Source of the DNA: Robiginitalea aestuariiviva
GTDB taxonomy: Bacteria > Bacteroidota > Bacteroidia > Flavobacteriales > Flavobacteriaceae
Direction: 5' to 3'
NCBI RefSeq assembly: GCF_029537735.1
Contig: NZ_JARPUQ010000001.1
Span: forward strand, 964,696-1,028,695
Length of the DNA stretch: 64,000 nt
Shown here: positions 34,503 to 43,319 of the stretch, one piece after another
Layout of the letters: each line of letters opens with the position of its first letter
Position numbering within the stretch: position 1 is the stretch's first letter
Made by a program: the position numbers and the translations under genes
The notes under the pieces: model-generated
Databases searched by the model: none
Told to the model about the DNA's origin: nothing
What the model saw: only the letters and a program-made list of their open reading frames with translations

Positions 34503-35921
34503 TTACCGGGCCAGGGAAGCATAATGTTCGTACCGTTCAAAGATCTGCTGCACGTACCGGTAAGGCTCCTCCCCCCGCACATATCCGTACCGCACCACTT
34601 CCCGCTGGTAGTTCTCGGGGGATTTCAGGGCCAGCAGCATGCTGTCTACATTTCGGTCCCAGGCGTTGCGGTCCAGGCCCTCCTCCTGGGCCAGGTTACG
34701 GGCGTCCTCTACGTGTTCATACCCGCAATTGTAGGCGGCCAGGGCAAATTTGATGCGCTGCAGGGAATCCTGTACCCCGTTAAAGCGGTTGTAGAGCTGG
34801 CGCAGGTACCGCGTGCCCCCGTCCAGGCTTTGTTCTGCGTCTGTACGGTCTTCTACCCCCAGTTCGGCGGCTGTTGCCGGCATGAGCTGCATCAGGCCCT
34901 GGGCCCCGGTCCAGGAGGTGGCTTCCGGGTCGAACCGGGATTCCTGATAGATCACCGAAGCCAGCAGGCGCCAGTCCCATCCCAGTTCCCGGGCCTCGGC
35001 CTTGATAGCTTCGTCAAAGGGGCTGATGCGGCCTTCGTTCAGGCTATAAAAAGGACTTTTCACCCGGCGGCTGAAGCTGCGGCGGTTCTTGAAGTATTTA
35101 TTGTAGATCACGTAATAGTCATTCTGCTTTTTTTCCCGGGCGATCCAGTTGTTGATGGCAGCCAGGAAGTGTGGGGCATCCCGGGGAACGGCCCAGGCGA
35201 TGCGCTGGGAAAAACTCACCGGCACACTCACATCCAGGATGGGGTAGTGGGAGGCATTGATGCGCGCCAGGTTGCGGTCGGCCACGGTGTATTTGATTTT
35301 CCGGTCCACCACCATTTTAATGATTTCGTCTGTGGAATAATGGCCCCCCAGCGTATCGATATGGATGGCCCCGCCAATTTCGCGGGAGAGGTTGTCCAGG
35401 CGTTCCAGGTAAGAGGAATTTTTTCGCACGCTAACCGTGTCCCCAATCAGTTCTACGGGGTCCTGTACCAGTTGCCCGCGGATCTGGTCCAGGTTGAGGT
35501 TCCGCCAATTCCGGGGTTTTCGCTGTACCAGCATTTGTTTGGTCAGGTACAGGTAGTCCGTAAAGGCCACATGCTTTTGCCGTTCCCGGGTAACGGCCAT
35601 CCCATGGGCAACCAGGTCTACCTCGCCCTTCTCCAGGATGTCCAGCATCTGATCCAGGTTATCTGCCACCTGCAATTCCAGTTCCAGGCCCAGGTCATTT
35701 GCCAGGCGTTTGAGCATTTCGTACTCGTACCCCATGGTTTGGCCGCGGTACAGGAAGTAGCTGGTGGCGCTGTATGCGATTAGGGCTCGGAGGGTGCCAC
35801 GGGCCTGTATATCAGGCAGGTCGGCCACAGGGGTCACAACCGGGGCAGGGGCCGTTTTCGGGTTGCGGCAACTGCCTGCCCAAAGCAGCATGCAGCTCAG
35901 TAAAACGGGAAGGTGCCTCAT
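34503..35921 (-). CDS. mltF: MltF-like lytic transglycosylase with substrate-binding domain, lipoprotein
   Basis: Encodes 472 residues. The signal ends in AGSC (lipoprotein). Residues about 35-275 are an SBP_bac_3-type domain (RGTLRALIAYSATSYFLYRG, GEVDLVAHGMAVTRER), and about 290-450 an SLT domain with ESRFDPEATSWTGAQGLMQLMP, where the Glu of ES is catalytic. MltF enzymes cleave peptidoglycan glycan chains, and the N-domain senses muropeptides. The protein is outer-membrane anchored. It stands alone. Its promoter is not obvious. Confidence 0.93.
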   Translation of the reverse strand: MRHLPVLLSCMLLWAGSCRNPKTAPAPVVTPVADLPDIQARGTLRALIAYSATSYFLYRGQTMGYEYEMLKRLANDLGLELELQVADNLDQMLDILEKGEVDLVAHGMAVTRERQKHVAFTDYLYLTKQMLVQRKPRNWRNLNLDQIRGQLVQDPVELIGDTVSVRKNSSYLERLDNLSREIGGAIHIDTLGGHYSTDEIIKMVVDRKIKYTVADRNLARINASHYPILDVSVPVSFSQRIAWAVPRDAPHFLAAINNWIAREKKQNDYYVIYNKYFKNRRSFSRRVKSPFYSLNEGRISPFDEAIKAEARELGWDWRLLASVIYQESRFDPEATSWTGAQGLMQLMPATAAELGVEDRTDAEQSLDGGTRYLRQLYNRFNGVQDSLQRIKFALAAYNCGYEHVEDARNLAQEEGLDRNAWDRNVDSMLLALKSPENYQREVVRYGYVRGEEPYRYVQQIFERYEHYASLAR

Positions 35922-35988
35922 AAAAACATACCGTATGGGGTCCTTTACAGGACAGGCCCCAGGCGGTCACCAATATGGGTTTCCAGCC

Positions 35989-36150
35989 TCAGGGAAGGGA
36001 GGTGTTCATGGAGATCATAAGCCTATGGGTGGCTTCATCCAGAAGACCGCCTTGTAAGGTCTGAACCGCCAGGACCAAAAGGGTGACGGCAAGGATCAGG
36101 AGCAGGCCTGCGCCCAGGCGCCCCAGGAAGAGTTTGGTTTCAACGTACAT
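35989..36150 (-). CDS. small single-helix membrane protein (hypothetical)
   Basis: A 53-residue reading frame, MYVETKLFLGRLGAGLLL... ending in ISMNTSLP. Residues 9-29 form one clean hydrophobic helix with flanking positive charges (K6, R11), as in small inner-membrane proteins. GAGAGG lies just before the ATG. It fills much of a 456-base gap between MltF and the large zinc protease, whose promoter region is divergent. No family recognised and no other support, so it is a candidate only. Confidence 0.4.
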   Translation of the reverse strand: MYVETKLFLGRLGAGLLLILAVTLLVLAVQTLQGGLLDEATHRLMISMNTSLP

Positions 36151-36377
36151 GGCCTCTCAAAGGTTGTTTGGTTTCCTAAATTTCGGAAATTCAGCCGAAT
36201 TAACAAAATTTTAAGAAGGCGGCACTTCTCCTTGTTACACGAACTCCTTGGGGTCATTGCCCTGATTCCGGGCCTTTCGCCTCCTATGCTGACTTGTTCA
36301 AATCGGGGTTGAATTCGTATCTTCCGGCGGTTCTTCAAACAACCTACCGCAAACCGTTTTTAATTATTCCAGACCAA

Positions 36378-38789
36378 ATGAGAATTCGCGCAATTTTGGC
36401 AGGCGTAGCCCTGCTGAGTTTTTCCGCTACCGCCTGGGCCCAGAAAGGAGCCGATGCAGGGGCTGACAAGAAAAAGGACAAGACCAAGAAATACGAGGAG
36501 GTGATTACCGATGCGGCGGTCACTGACGAAGGGTTTATTACCACCCACAAGGTGGACGACAAATACTATTTTGAGATCCCGCAGGACCTCTTTGAAAAGG
36601 AAATTCTGATCGTATCCCGCATTGCGGGCTATGTGAAAGACCTGTCCTTTGGGGGCGCCGGGATGAAATCCCGCCCGCAACAGGTGATCCGCTTCCAGCA
36701 ACGGGATAACCGGGTACTGCTTCGCAGCGTTTCCTACAACAGCGTAGCCAGTGAGGAAGACCCGGTTTACCGCAGCGTCCGCAACAACAATTTTGAACCT
36801 GTGGTCGAGAATTTTGAGGTGAGCACCTACGGCCCGGACAGCACTGTGGTGGTAGATGTAACCGGGTTCTTTACCTCGGACATCCCAATGATCGGGGCGC
36901 TTTCGGACCGGCAGCGGAAGAACTTCAAGATCAAAAACCTGGATAAGGGACGCAGCATGATTACCTCCATGAAGTCCTATCCCAAAAACCTGGAGGTACG
37001 CCACATCCTGACCTATAACGGGGACGAGCTTCCGGATAACCGCCTTACCGGGACACTCTCCCTGGAGATGAACCAATCCCTGATCCTGTTACCCGAAGAC
37101 CCGTGGATGCCTCGTTTGCATGACGAGCGCGTCGGGTTTTTCAGCGTGCGGCAGACCAACTACAGCCTGGACGAGCAACGGGCGGCCAACAAGCGCTACA
37201 TTACCCGCTGGCGCCTGGAGCCCAAGGACAAGGAGGCCTACATGCGGGGCGAACTGGTAGAGCCGGTCAAACCCATTGTGTATTACTTGGATCCGGGGAC
37301 GCCCCCCAAATGGGCCCCCTACATTAAAAAAGGGGTGGAAGACTGGCAAAAGGCCTTTGAAAAGGCGGGCTTTAAAAATGCCATCATTGCCAAAGACGCC
37401 CCCACCCCGGAAGAGGATCCGGAATGGAGCCCGGAGGATGTGCGGTATTCTGTGATCCGCTATATCACCACAGAGATCCAGAACGCCCAGGGGCCGCACG
37501 TACACGACCCGCGTACCGGGGAAATCCTGGAGAGCGATATCCTGTGGTACCACAACGTCATGAACCTGCTGCGCAACTGGTATTTTGTGCAAACCGCAGC
37601 GGTAAACCCGGACGCCCAGGGCTATAAATTTAAAGATGAAGTCATGGGGGAATTGATCCGTTTTGTGTCCGCCCACGAAGTAGGGCATACCCTGGGCTTC
37701 CCGCACAACATGGGGTCTTCTCCGGCATACCCGGTAGATTCCCTGCGTTCGCGGACCTTTACGGATACCCACGGGACGGCTCCCAGCATTATGGACTACG
37801 CCCGCTTTAACTACATTGCCCAACCGGAAGACGGGGTGCAGAACCTCCATCCGCAAATCGGGGAATACGACGATTGGGCCATTATGTACGGATACAAATT
37901 GAACCTGGAGGCCGAAACCCCTGAAGCCGATAAAAAGATACTGAATACCTGGATCGAGGAGCGGGCCGGTGATCCCGCCCTGCGCTTTGGCCGCCTGAAC
38001 GGGATTGACCCGTCTTCCCAGACCGAAGACCTGGGGGATGATGCCGTATATGCCAGCCAGCTTGGGGTGGCCAACCTGCAGCGGATTGTGCCTGCCCTCC
38101 GGAAATACACCACCGAGAACGATAAGGATTACGACGACCTCCGGGAGATGTACGGCCAGGTGTACGGGCAGTTCCGCCGGTATATCGGCCATGTGGGCCG
38201 CAACGTGGGCGGGGTGTACGAACAGACCAAATACTCCGACCAGGAAGGGGAAGTCTATGCCCATGTCCCCCGGGCCCGGCAGCAGGCTGCGGTGGGTTTC
38301 ATGAACCAGTATGTCTTTGCCACCCCCACCTGGTTGCTGGATGCATCCATCCTGAACCGCATTGAGGACGAAGGGGTAACCGACCGCGTTCGCGGGCTGC
38401 AGATCGCTGCCATGCGGATGCTTTTTGACGGGGCCCGGCTGGTGCGGGTTATGGAAAACGAAGCACTTAACGGGGCTGAGGCCTATTCCATGGTAAATCT
38501 CTTTGGCGATGTGCGCCGGGGGATTTTTAGTGAATTTGATTCGGGACGGCAGGTAGATCCGTACCGCCGCAACCTGCAGCGCACCTTTGTGGACCAGATG
38601 AAGGACCTGATGGCCATGGAGGACGGCAAAATGAATTCTTCCGATATCAAGGCCGTGGCTCGCGGTACACTGAGCACCCTGAAGAAGGATCTGGAGAAGG
38701 CGGCCTCCCGCTATCGGGACCAAACCTCCAAATTCCACGTACAGGATTTGGTGGCCCGCATCGACAATATCCTGGACCCCCAGGACTAA
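36378..38789 (+). CDS. zinc-dependent metalloprotease, DUF5117/DUF4953 type
   Basis: Encodes 803 residues with a cleavable signal (MRIRAILAGVALLSFSATAWAQ). A lysine-rich linker (about 26-38) is followed by the DUF5118/DUF5117-type N-domains. The metzincin-like site HEVGHTLGFPHN lies near residue 432, with three His ligands, and MDYARFNYI is the Met-turn equivalent. This Bacteroidota family is periplasmic or surface-bound. The start at 36378 is chosen because the signal begins there. A long imperfect hairpin (38832-38876) follows the stop. Substrate unknown. Confidence 0.9.
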   Translation: MRIRAILAGVALLSFSATAWAQKGADAGADKKKDKTKKYEEVITDAAVTDEGFITTHKVDDKYYFEIPQDLFEKEILIVSRIAGYVKDLSFGGAGMKSRPQQVIRFQQRDNRVLLRSVSYNSVASEEDPVYRSVRNNNFEPVVENFEVSTYGPDSTVVVDVTGFFTSDIPMIGALSDRQRKNFKIKNLDKGRSMITSMKSYPKNLEVRHILTYNGDELPDNRLTGTLSLEMNQSLILLPEDPWMPRLHDERVGFFSVRQTNYSLDEQRAANKRYITRWRLEPKDKEAYMRGELVEPVKPIVYYLDPGTPPKWAPYIKKGVEDWQKAFEKAGFKNAIIAKDAPTPEEDPEWSPEDVRYSVIRYITTEIQNAQGPHVHDPRTGEILESDILWYHNVMNLLRNWYFVQTAAVNPDAQGYKFKDEVMGELIRFVSAHEVGHTLGFPHNMGSSPAYPVDSLRSRTFTDTHGTAPSIMDYARFNYIAQPEDGVQNLHPQIGEYDDWAIMYGYKLNLEAETPEADKKILNTWIEERAGDPALRFGRLNGIDPSSQTEDLGDDAVYASQLGVANLQRIVPALRKYTTENDKDYDDLREMYGQVYGQFRRYIGHVGRNVGGVYEQTKYSDQEGEVYAHVPRARQQAAVGFMNQYVFATPTWLLDASILNRIEDEGVTDRVRGLQIAAMRMLFDGARLVRVMENEALNGAEAYSMVNLFGDVRRGIFSEFDSGRQVDPYRRNLQRTFVDQMKDLMAMEDGKMNSSDIKAVARGTLSTLKKDLEKAASRYRDQTSKFHVQDLVARIDNILDPQD

Positions 38790-38831
38790 AACGCAGAATT
38801 CCATGCCCTGATCGGGCTGGAAAAACCACCC

Positions 38832-38876
38832 AATGGCCCGGGAAATTGCAGTTGCCCTGCAATTGCCCGGGCCATT
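38832..38876. repeat. long imperfect inverted repeat (hairpin) after the protease gene
   Basis: Arms of about 20 bases (TGGCCCGGG...AATTGCAG against CTGCAATT...CCCGGGCCA) pair with one mismatch around loop TTGCC. Only a weak T-run follows, so it is a possible terminator or an RNA-stabilising stem. It ends 25 bases before the first Crp/Fnr-type operator. Confidence 0.7.
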
Positions 38877-38900
38877 CCTGTTTGAGCCCTTCCCGTATAC

Positions 38901-38945
38901 TGTAACCAAAGTCACAATAAGCAGCGGGCTTATTGGGTATCTTTG
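38901..38945 (+). promoter_or_regulatory. Crp/Fnr-type operator and promoter of the DUF983-crp-sulP operon
   Basis: Operator TGTAACCAAAGTCACA at 38901-38916 (centre 38908.5). -7 element TATCTTTG at 38938-38945, a full TAnnTTTG match. The centre-to-T distance is 29.5 bp, putting the operator at about -41.5. Because the operon encodes the presumed regulator, this predicts positive autoregulation. Confidence 0.8.
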
Positions 38946-38962
38946 GCCGAAAATTATAGTAC

Positions 38963-39361
38963 ATGTTCGCAAAAGGCAGTAAACTGTATAGCATCCTGGC
39001 CCTGAAATGCCCCCGATGCCATGAAGGGGAATTCCTCGAGAGCCACCCCTATAACCTGGCGAACATGAACCGGGTGCGGGAGTCCTGTCCCAAATGCGGC
39101 CTGAAGTATAAGATCGAACCCAGCTTCTATTACGGGTCCATGTATGTGTCGTATGCCGTAGGGGTGGCGGTTGCCGTCGCCGTCTATGTGCTTCTGCTTA
39201 TCTTTGGAATAGACCTTGGGGTAGGAGGCATTTTTGGCGTCATCGTGGGTGCCCTCGTGCTGCTGATGCCCTGGATTGGGGCCGTTTCCAAGGCCATCTG
39301 GGCTAGTTTTTTCTTCAAATACGACAAGGACATGGCCCGTAAAGCGAAAAGTACATTATGA
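38963..39361 (+). CDS. DUF983 family membrane protein with zinc ribbon
   Basis: Encodes 132 residues. Two CxxC pairs (Cys16/19 and Cys42/45) form a small zinc ribbon, and two transmembrane helices follow at about 58-80 and 83-108. This is the layout of DUF983 proteins, whose function is unknown. It is first in an operon with the Crp/Fnr gene (ATGA overlap, 4 bases) and a SulP transporter gene, and lies directly behind a Crp/Fnr-type operator. The paired cysteines could react with persulfides or bind metal; that is inference. Confidence 0.88.
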   Translation: MFAKGSKLYSILALKCPRCHEGEFLESHPYNLANMNRVRESCPKCGLKYKIEPSFYYGSMYVSYAVGVAVAVAVYVLLLIFGIDLGVGGIFGVIVGALVLLMPWIGAVSKAIWASFFFKYDKDMARKAKSTL

Positions 39362-39990
39362 TACAGGAACTCAGAGAAAGTTACGGGGCCCAGTTTGAAG
39401 AGGCGCTGCTGGCCGAAATTGCCCAGGTGGGCACCTACAAGGAAGTACAGGCCGGGCATAAGCTCATGGAGATCGGGGAGTACATCAAAGGGATGCCGCT
39501 TTTGATCTCGGGCGTAATCAAGGTGCTGCGGGAAGACTCCGACGGGGACGAACTGCTGCTCTACTACCTGGAACAGGGAGACACCTGTTCCATGACCATG
39601 AGCTGTTGTATGGGCCAGACCCGGTCCGAGATCCGTGCCATTGCCGAAACCGATGCCCGCCTGATCATGATCCCCATCCGGAAGATGGAGGAATGGACGG
39701 CCAAGTACCGCAGCTGGCGGAATTTTGTGTTCGACAGCTACAACAGCCGGCTCAACGAGATGCTGCAAACCATAGACAGCATCGCCTTTATGAATATGGA
39801 CGAGCGGCTGGAAAAATACCTGAAAGAAAAGGCGCGGGTAAACGATGAGCACATCATCCGGAACACCCATCAGGAGATCGCCTATGACCTGCATAGCTCC
39901 CGGGTGGTGATTTCCCGCCTCCTGAAGAAAATGGAGCAGCTGGGCAAGATTGAGCTGCACCGCAACTACATCAAAATCCTGGACCTTTGA
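39358..39990 (+). CDS. Crp/Fnr family transcriptional regulator
   Basis: Encodes 210 residues: a cyclic-nucleotide-like effector barrel (about 15-125), a long dimer helix (about 130-155) and a winged helix (about 160-208) with HTH NTHQEIAYDLHSSRVVISRLLKKM. The recognition helix has Arg at the positions of CRP Arg180 and Arg185 but Val in place of Glu181. Its only cysteines are Cys77, 83 and 84, clustered in the barrel (DTCSMTMSCCM), where a thiol- or metal-based sensor could sit; the cAMP-binding Arg-Ser pair is not evident. It lies between DUF983 and SulP in one operon with overlapping ends. It is the likely binder of the seven operators in this region. Confidence 0.93.
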   Translation: MIQELRESYGAQFEEALLAEIAQVGTYKEVQAGHKLMEIGEYIKGMPLLISGVIKVLREDSDGDELLLYYLEQGDTCSMTMSCCMGQTRSEIRAIAETDARLIMIPIRKMEEWTAKYRSWRNFVFDSYNSRLNEMLQTIDSIAFMNMDERLEKYLKEKARVNDEHIIRNTHQEIAYDLHSSRVVISRLLKKMEQLGKIELHRNYIKILDL

Positions 39991-41717
39991 AGCGCTTCTT
40001 CCCCATCCTGCAGTGGTTGCCTGCCTATAAGAAAACCTACCTTTCCGGAGATCTTTCTGCCGGCCTGACGGTAGGCATCATGCTCATCCCCCAGGGGATG
40101 GCCTACGCTATGATTGCAGGCCTTCCCCCAGTGTTTGGTCTGTATGCCGCCCTGCTCCCCCAGGTAATCTATGCGATTACCGGCACCTCCCGCCAGCTGG
40201 CGGTGGGCCCTGTGGCCATGGACTCCCTCCTGGTAGCCTCCGGTCTGGGTGCCCTGGCCCTGTCCGGGATTGAAGAATACATTGCCATGGCCATATTCCT
40301 GGCCCTGTTTATGGGAACCCTGCAGCTGGCCTTCGGGCTGCTGCGCATGGGGTTCCTGGTAAACTTTTTGTCCCGCCCGGTCATAAGTGGGTTTACATCC
40401 GCAGCGGCCATTATCATTGGGCTGAGCCAGCTCAAACACCTGCTTGGGACGGATATCGCCTCCAGCAACCAGATTCAGGTATTGCTGGTCAATGCCGCTT
40501 CCACTCTGGGGGATACCCACTGGCTTACCCTGGGAATCGGGGTGGTGGCTATCCTGCTCATCAAAGGCTTTAAGCGAGTGGCGCCCAAGGTGCCCGCTGC
40601 TTTGGTTGCTGTGGTCCTGGGCACGCTGGCTGTTTATTTTCTGGGCTGGCAGGAAGCCGGGGTCCGGATTGTGGGGGATGTACCCGGTGGATTACCCGGG
40701 TTCCGGCTCCCGGAGTTACAACCCGAACGTATTTCGGAGCTTTTCCCCATTGCCCTGGCCCTTTCCCTGATCGCTTTTATGGAAGCCATCTCTGTGGCCA
40801 AGGCCGTGGAGGAAAAACGGGGGGAAAACCGGGTGGACGCCAACCAGGAACTGGTGGCCCTGGGGCTTTCCAATATTGTAGGCTCCCTCTTCCAGTCTTA
40901 CCCCACCACAGGGGGGTTTTCCCGGACGGCGGTCAATGACCAGGCCGGGGCCCATACGGGGATGGCGGCCATAGTGAGCAGCCTGGTGGTCGCCCTTACC
41001 CTTTTGTTCCTGACCCCTGCCTTTTACTACCTGCCCAATGCGGTATTGGCGGCAATCATCATGGTGGCCGTGTTTGGCCTGATCGACGTGAAATATCCCC
41101 GTCAGCTCTGGAAAAACCGAAAGGACGAATTCGTGTTGCTGCTGACTACCTTTCTCCTTACCCTGGGGGTCGGCATCAAGGAGGGCATTTTGCTGGGGGT
41201 CCTGTTTTCACTCCTCTTGCTGGTGTACCGCAGCTCCAAACCCCACATCGCCATCCTGGGGCGCATCCGCGGCACCAATTACTTTAAGAACGTAAACCGC
41301 TTTGGGGAAGACATCGAGGAGTTCCCCTCCTTTTTGATCCTCCGCTTCGACGGGCAATTGTATTTTGGGAACAAGGATTATTTCCGGACCCAGCTGCGCA
41401 AGTATATGGCCCGGAAAGGGCCGGAACTGAAGTACGTGGTGCTGAATGCAGAAGCGATCCACTACATCGACAGCTCTGCCGTGTTCATGTTGCGTTCCCT
41501 GGTGCAGGAACTCCGGACCGAAGGGATCCGCTTCCTGCTGGCCGGCGCCATTGGCCCTACCCGGGATATCATCCACACCAGCGGACTCATTGACGACATT
41601 GGGGCAGACAACCTTTTTGTACGCACTTACGAGGCCTACGAGCACTGTGCAGATGCCGCGGCCAAATCCGAGGTGCAGCACAAAATCTCTACCCAGACTG
41701 CGCGGGGCCTTATGTGA
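39987..41717 (+). CDS. SulP family anion transporter with STAS domain
   Basis: Encodes 576 residues starting at TTG 39987, whose last two bases belong to the TGA of the Crp/Fnr gene. The N-terminus (KRFFPILQWLPAYKKTYLSGDLSAGLTVG) is exactly that of the family, so translational coupling is real. Residues 30-430 hold about 12 membrane helices with MLIPQGMAYAMIAGLPPV and QSYPTTGGFSRTAVN. The STAS domain lies at about 440-550 (IHYIDSSAVFMLRSL). It belongs to the long SulP/SulT type and probably moves sulfate. In this setting it may export sulfate made by sulfide oxidation, or import it. Confidence 0.94.
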   Translation: MKRFFPILQWLPAYKKTYLSGDLSAGLTVGIMLIPQGMAYAMIAGLPPVFGLYAALLPQVIYAITGTSRQLAVGPVAMDSLLVASGLGALALSGIEEYIAMAIFLALFMGTLQLAFGLLRMGFLVNFLSRPVISGFTSAAAIIIGLSQLKHLLGTDIASSNQIQVLLVNAASTLGDTHWLTLGIGVVAILLIKGFKRVAPKVPAALVAVVLGTLAVYFLGWQEAGVRIVGDVPGGLPGFRLPELQPERISELFPIALALSLIAFMEAISVAKAVEEKRGENRVDANQELVALGLSNIVGSLFQSYPTTGGFSRTAVNDQAGAHTGMAAIVSSLVVALTLLFLTPAFYYLPNAVLAAIIMVAVFGLIDVKYPRQLWKNRKDEFVLLLTTFLLTLGVGIKEGILLGVLFSLLLLVYRSSKPHIAILGRIRGTNYFKNVNRFGEDIEEFPSFLILRFDGQLYFGNKDYFRTQLRKYMARKGPELKYVVLNAEAIHYIDSSAVFMLRSLVQELRTEGIRFLLAGAIGPTRDIIHTSGLIDDIGADNLFVRTYEAYEHCADAAAKSEVQHKISTQTARGLM

Positions 41718-41757
41718 CAAAAGTCACTGTGGGCCAGGAGGCTGGCCGTTATCTTGC
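41713..41757 (+). promoter_or_regulatory. Crp/Fnr-type operator and promoter of the first MBL-rhodanese gene
   Basis: Operator TGTGACAAAAGTCACT at 41713-41728 (centre 41720.5), overlapping the SulP stop codon. -7-like TATCTTGC begins at 41750, one T short of TAnnTTTG. Spacing 29.5 bp, identical to the other six sites. Leader about 23 bases. Confidence 0.75.
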
Positions 41758-41784
41758 GGAAAAATTTCAAAAAAACCCAGCCTT

Positions 41785-43203
41785 ATGAAAGTTGAACAGA
41801 TCTATACCGGATGTTTGGCCCATGCCGCCTACTATATTGAAAGCAAGGGCGAGGCCGCAGTCTTTGACCCCCTGCGGGAAGTACAGCCCTATATTGACCG
41901 GGCGCAAATCGACAATGCGGAAATCAAATATGTCTTTGAGACGCATTTCCATGCAGATTTTGTAAGCGGCCACCTGGACCTGCGCAAAAAAACCGGGGCG
42001 GAAATTGTATTTGGCCCCAATGCCAAACCTGGTTATGAGGCCACGGTAGCGGAAGACGGACAGGTTTTCCGGGTAGGAGATTGCCAGGTAAAAGTAATCC
42101 ACACCCCCGGGCATACTATGGAAAGCACCACCTACCTGCTCATAGACGAGAAAGGCGAACAACACGGGATCATAACAGGCGACACCCTCTTTATTGGCGA
42201 TGTAGGCCGCCCGGACCTGGCCCAGCATGTGGTTTCCGAACTTACCGAAGAGAAACTGGCCGCCCACCTCTATGATTCCCTGCGCAACAAGATCATGCCC
42301 TTGCCGGACCACCTGATTGTATACCCGAACCATGGGGCCGGGTCTGCCTGCGGCAAAATGATGAGCAAAGAAACCACCGATACCCTGGGCCACCAGAAGG
42401 AGGTAAATTACGCCTTACGGGCAGACATGACCAAGGAAGAATTCATCAAGGAATTGCTGACCGGGCTTACCACCCCTCCGGGATATTTCCCCCAGAATGT
42501 GCTGATGAACATCAAAGGGTACGAATCCCTGGATGAGATTATGGAGCGGGGTACCCAGCCCCTGGACCCGGCTGCTTTTGAAGCTGCAGCAGAAGAGAGC
42601 GGTGCCCTGGTACTGGACACGCGCAAGGCTGACGATTTTGCAAAAGGCTTTATCCCGAACAGCATCAATATTGGCCTGGAAGGTAGTTTTGCCCAATGGG
42701 TAGGCGAAATGATCCCGGATGTGAAGCACCCTTTATTGCTGGTAACCGAAGCCGGTAAGGAAGAAGAAGCGGTCACCCGCCTCTCCCGTGTGGGATATGA
42801 CAATACCCTGGGATATCTGAAAGGGGGCTTCGAAGCCTGGAAGGCCGCAGGGAAGGATGTGGAAGAGACCCGCAGGATTACCGCAGCGGAACTCGAAAAA
42901 CAGGTCAATGCCGGCCACAGCCCAATGATCATCGATGTGCGCAAGCGCAGCGAATACGATTCCGAGCACCTGGTGGACGCGGTCAACATCCCGCTCAATG
43001 AGCTGAATAAGCACCTGGCGGAAATCCCTAAAGACAAGCCCTTTGTACTGCACTGTCAGGGCGGGTACCGGAGTATGATTGCCGCTGCCATGCTCAAACA
43101 GCGCGGTTGGGAAAACTTCACAGATGTCGATGGCGGGTTCGATGCCCTGAAGGAAACCGGCCTGCCCAGGACCGATTATGTGTGCCCTACCACGCTGCTG
43201 TAG
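41785..43203 (+). CDS. persulfide-dioxygenase-like MBL protein fused to two rhodanese domains (copy 1)
   Basis: Encodes 472 residues. An MBL domain (about 1-245) has THFHADFVSG (His54, His56, Asp58) and HTPGHTMEST and GDTLFIGDVGRPDL, the ETHE1-type iron site. Two rhodanese domains follow, about 270-360 and 370-468. Only the second has the catalytic Cys (Cys424 in HCQGGYRS); the first has no Cys at the active loop. These proteins oxidise glutathione or other low-molecular-weight persulfides to sulfite and pass sulfane sulfur to sulfite. It has its own operator and promoter. A terminator separates it from its paralogue. The ATG at 41785 is used. Confidence 0.9.
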   Translation: MKVEQIYTGCLAHAAYYIESKGEAAVFDPLREVQPYIDRAQIDNAEIKYVFETHFHADFVSGHLDLRKKTGAEIVFGPNAKPGYEATVAEDGQVFRVGDCQVKVIHTPGHTMESTTYLLIDEKGEQHGIITGDTLFIGDVGRPDLAQHVVSELTEEKLAAHLYDSLRNKIMPLPDHLIVYPNHGAGSACGKMMSKETTDTLGHQKEVNYALRADMTKEEFIKELLTGLTTPPGYFPQNVLMNIKGYESLDEIMERGTQPLDPAAFEAAAEESGALVLDTRKADDFAKGFIPNSINIGLEGSFAQWVGEMIPDVKHPLLLVTEAGKEEEAVTRLSRVGYDNTLGYLKGGFEAWKAAGKDVEETRRITAAELEKQVNAGHSPMIIDVRKRSEYDSEHLVDAVNIPLNELNKHLAEIPKDKPFVLHCQGGYRSMIAAAMLKQRGWENFTDVDGGFDALKETGLPRTDYVCPTTLL

Positions 43204-43224
43204 AGGGACATACCAAGCTTTATT

Positions 43225-43253
43225 GCCCCGGCCAACGCGCCGGGGCTTTTTTT
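43225..43253 (+). terminator. Rho-independent terminator between the two MBL-rhodanese genes
   Basis: Perfect 8-bp stem GCCCCGGC/GCCGGGGC (43225-43232 and 43239-43246, loop CAACGC) followed by seven T's. It ends the copy 1 transcript, so copy 2 depends on its own promoter. Confidence 0.9.
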
Positions 43254-43257
43254 GTTA

Positions 43258-43302
43258 TGTAACCGGAGTTACTGTATGCCCGGTTGGCCGCCGGTATTTT
43301 TG
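43258..43302 (+). promoter_or_regulatory. Crp/Fnr-type operator and promoter of the second MBL-rhodanese gene
   Basis: Operator TGTAACCGGAGTTACT at 43258-43273 (centre 43265.5). -7 element TATTTTTG at 43295-43302, a full TAnnTTTG match. Spacing 29.5 bp. Leader about 13 bases. Confidence 0.8.
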
Positions 43303-43319
43303 GGGAAAAGTTTGAAACC

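Noticed and set aside
34524-35783. Open frame of 419 codons opposite mltF
   Set aside because: Antisense to an intact lytic transglycosylase gene; composition is that of a reverse-strand artefact.
37089-38972. Open frame of 627 codons on the minus strand opposite the zinc protease
   Set aside because: No domain or start context; it is the antisense shadow of a protease with a complete active site.
41446-41784. Upstream extension of the first MBL-rhodanese frame
   Set aside because: It overlaps the SulP STAS domain in another frame and would place the operator inside the coding sequence; homologues start at the ATG at 41785.
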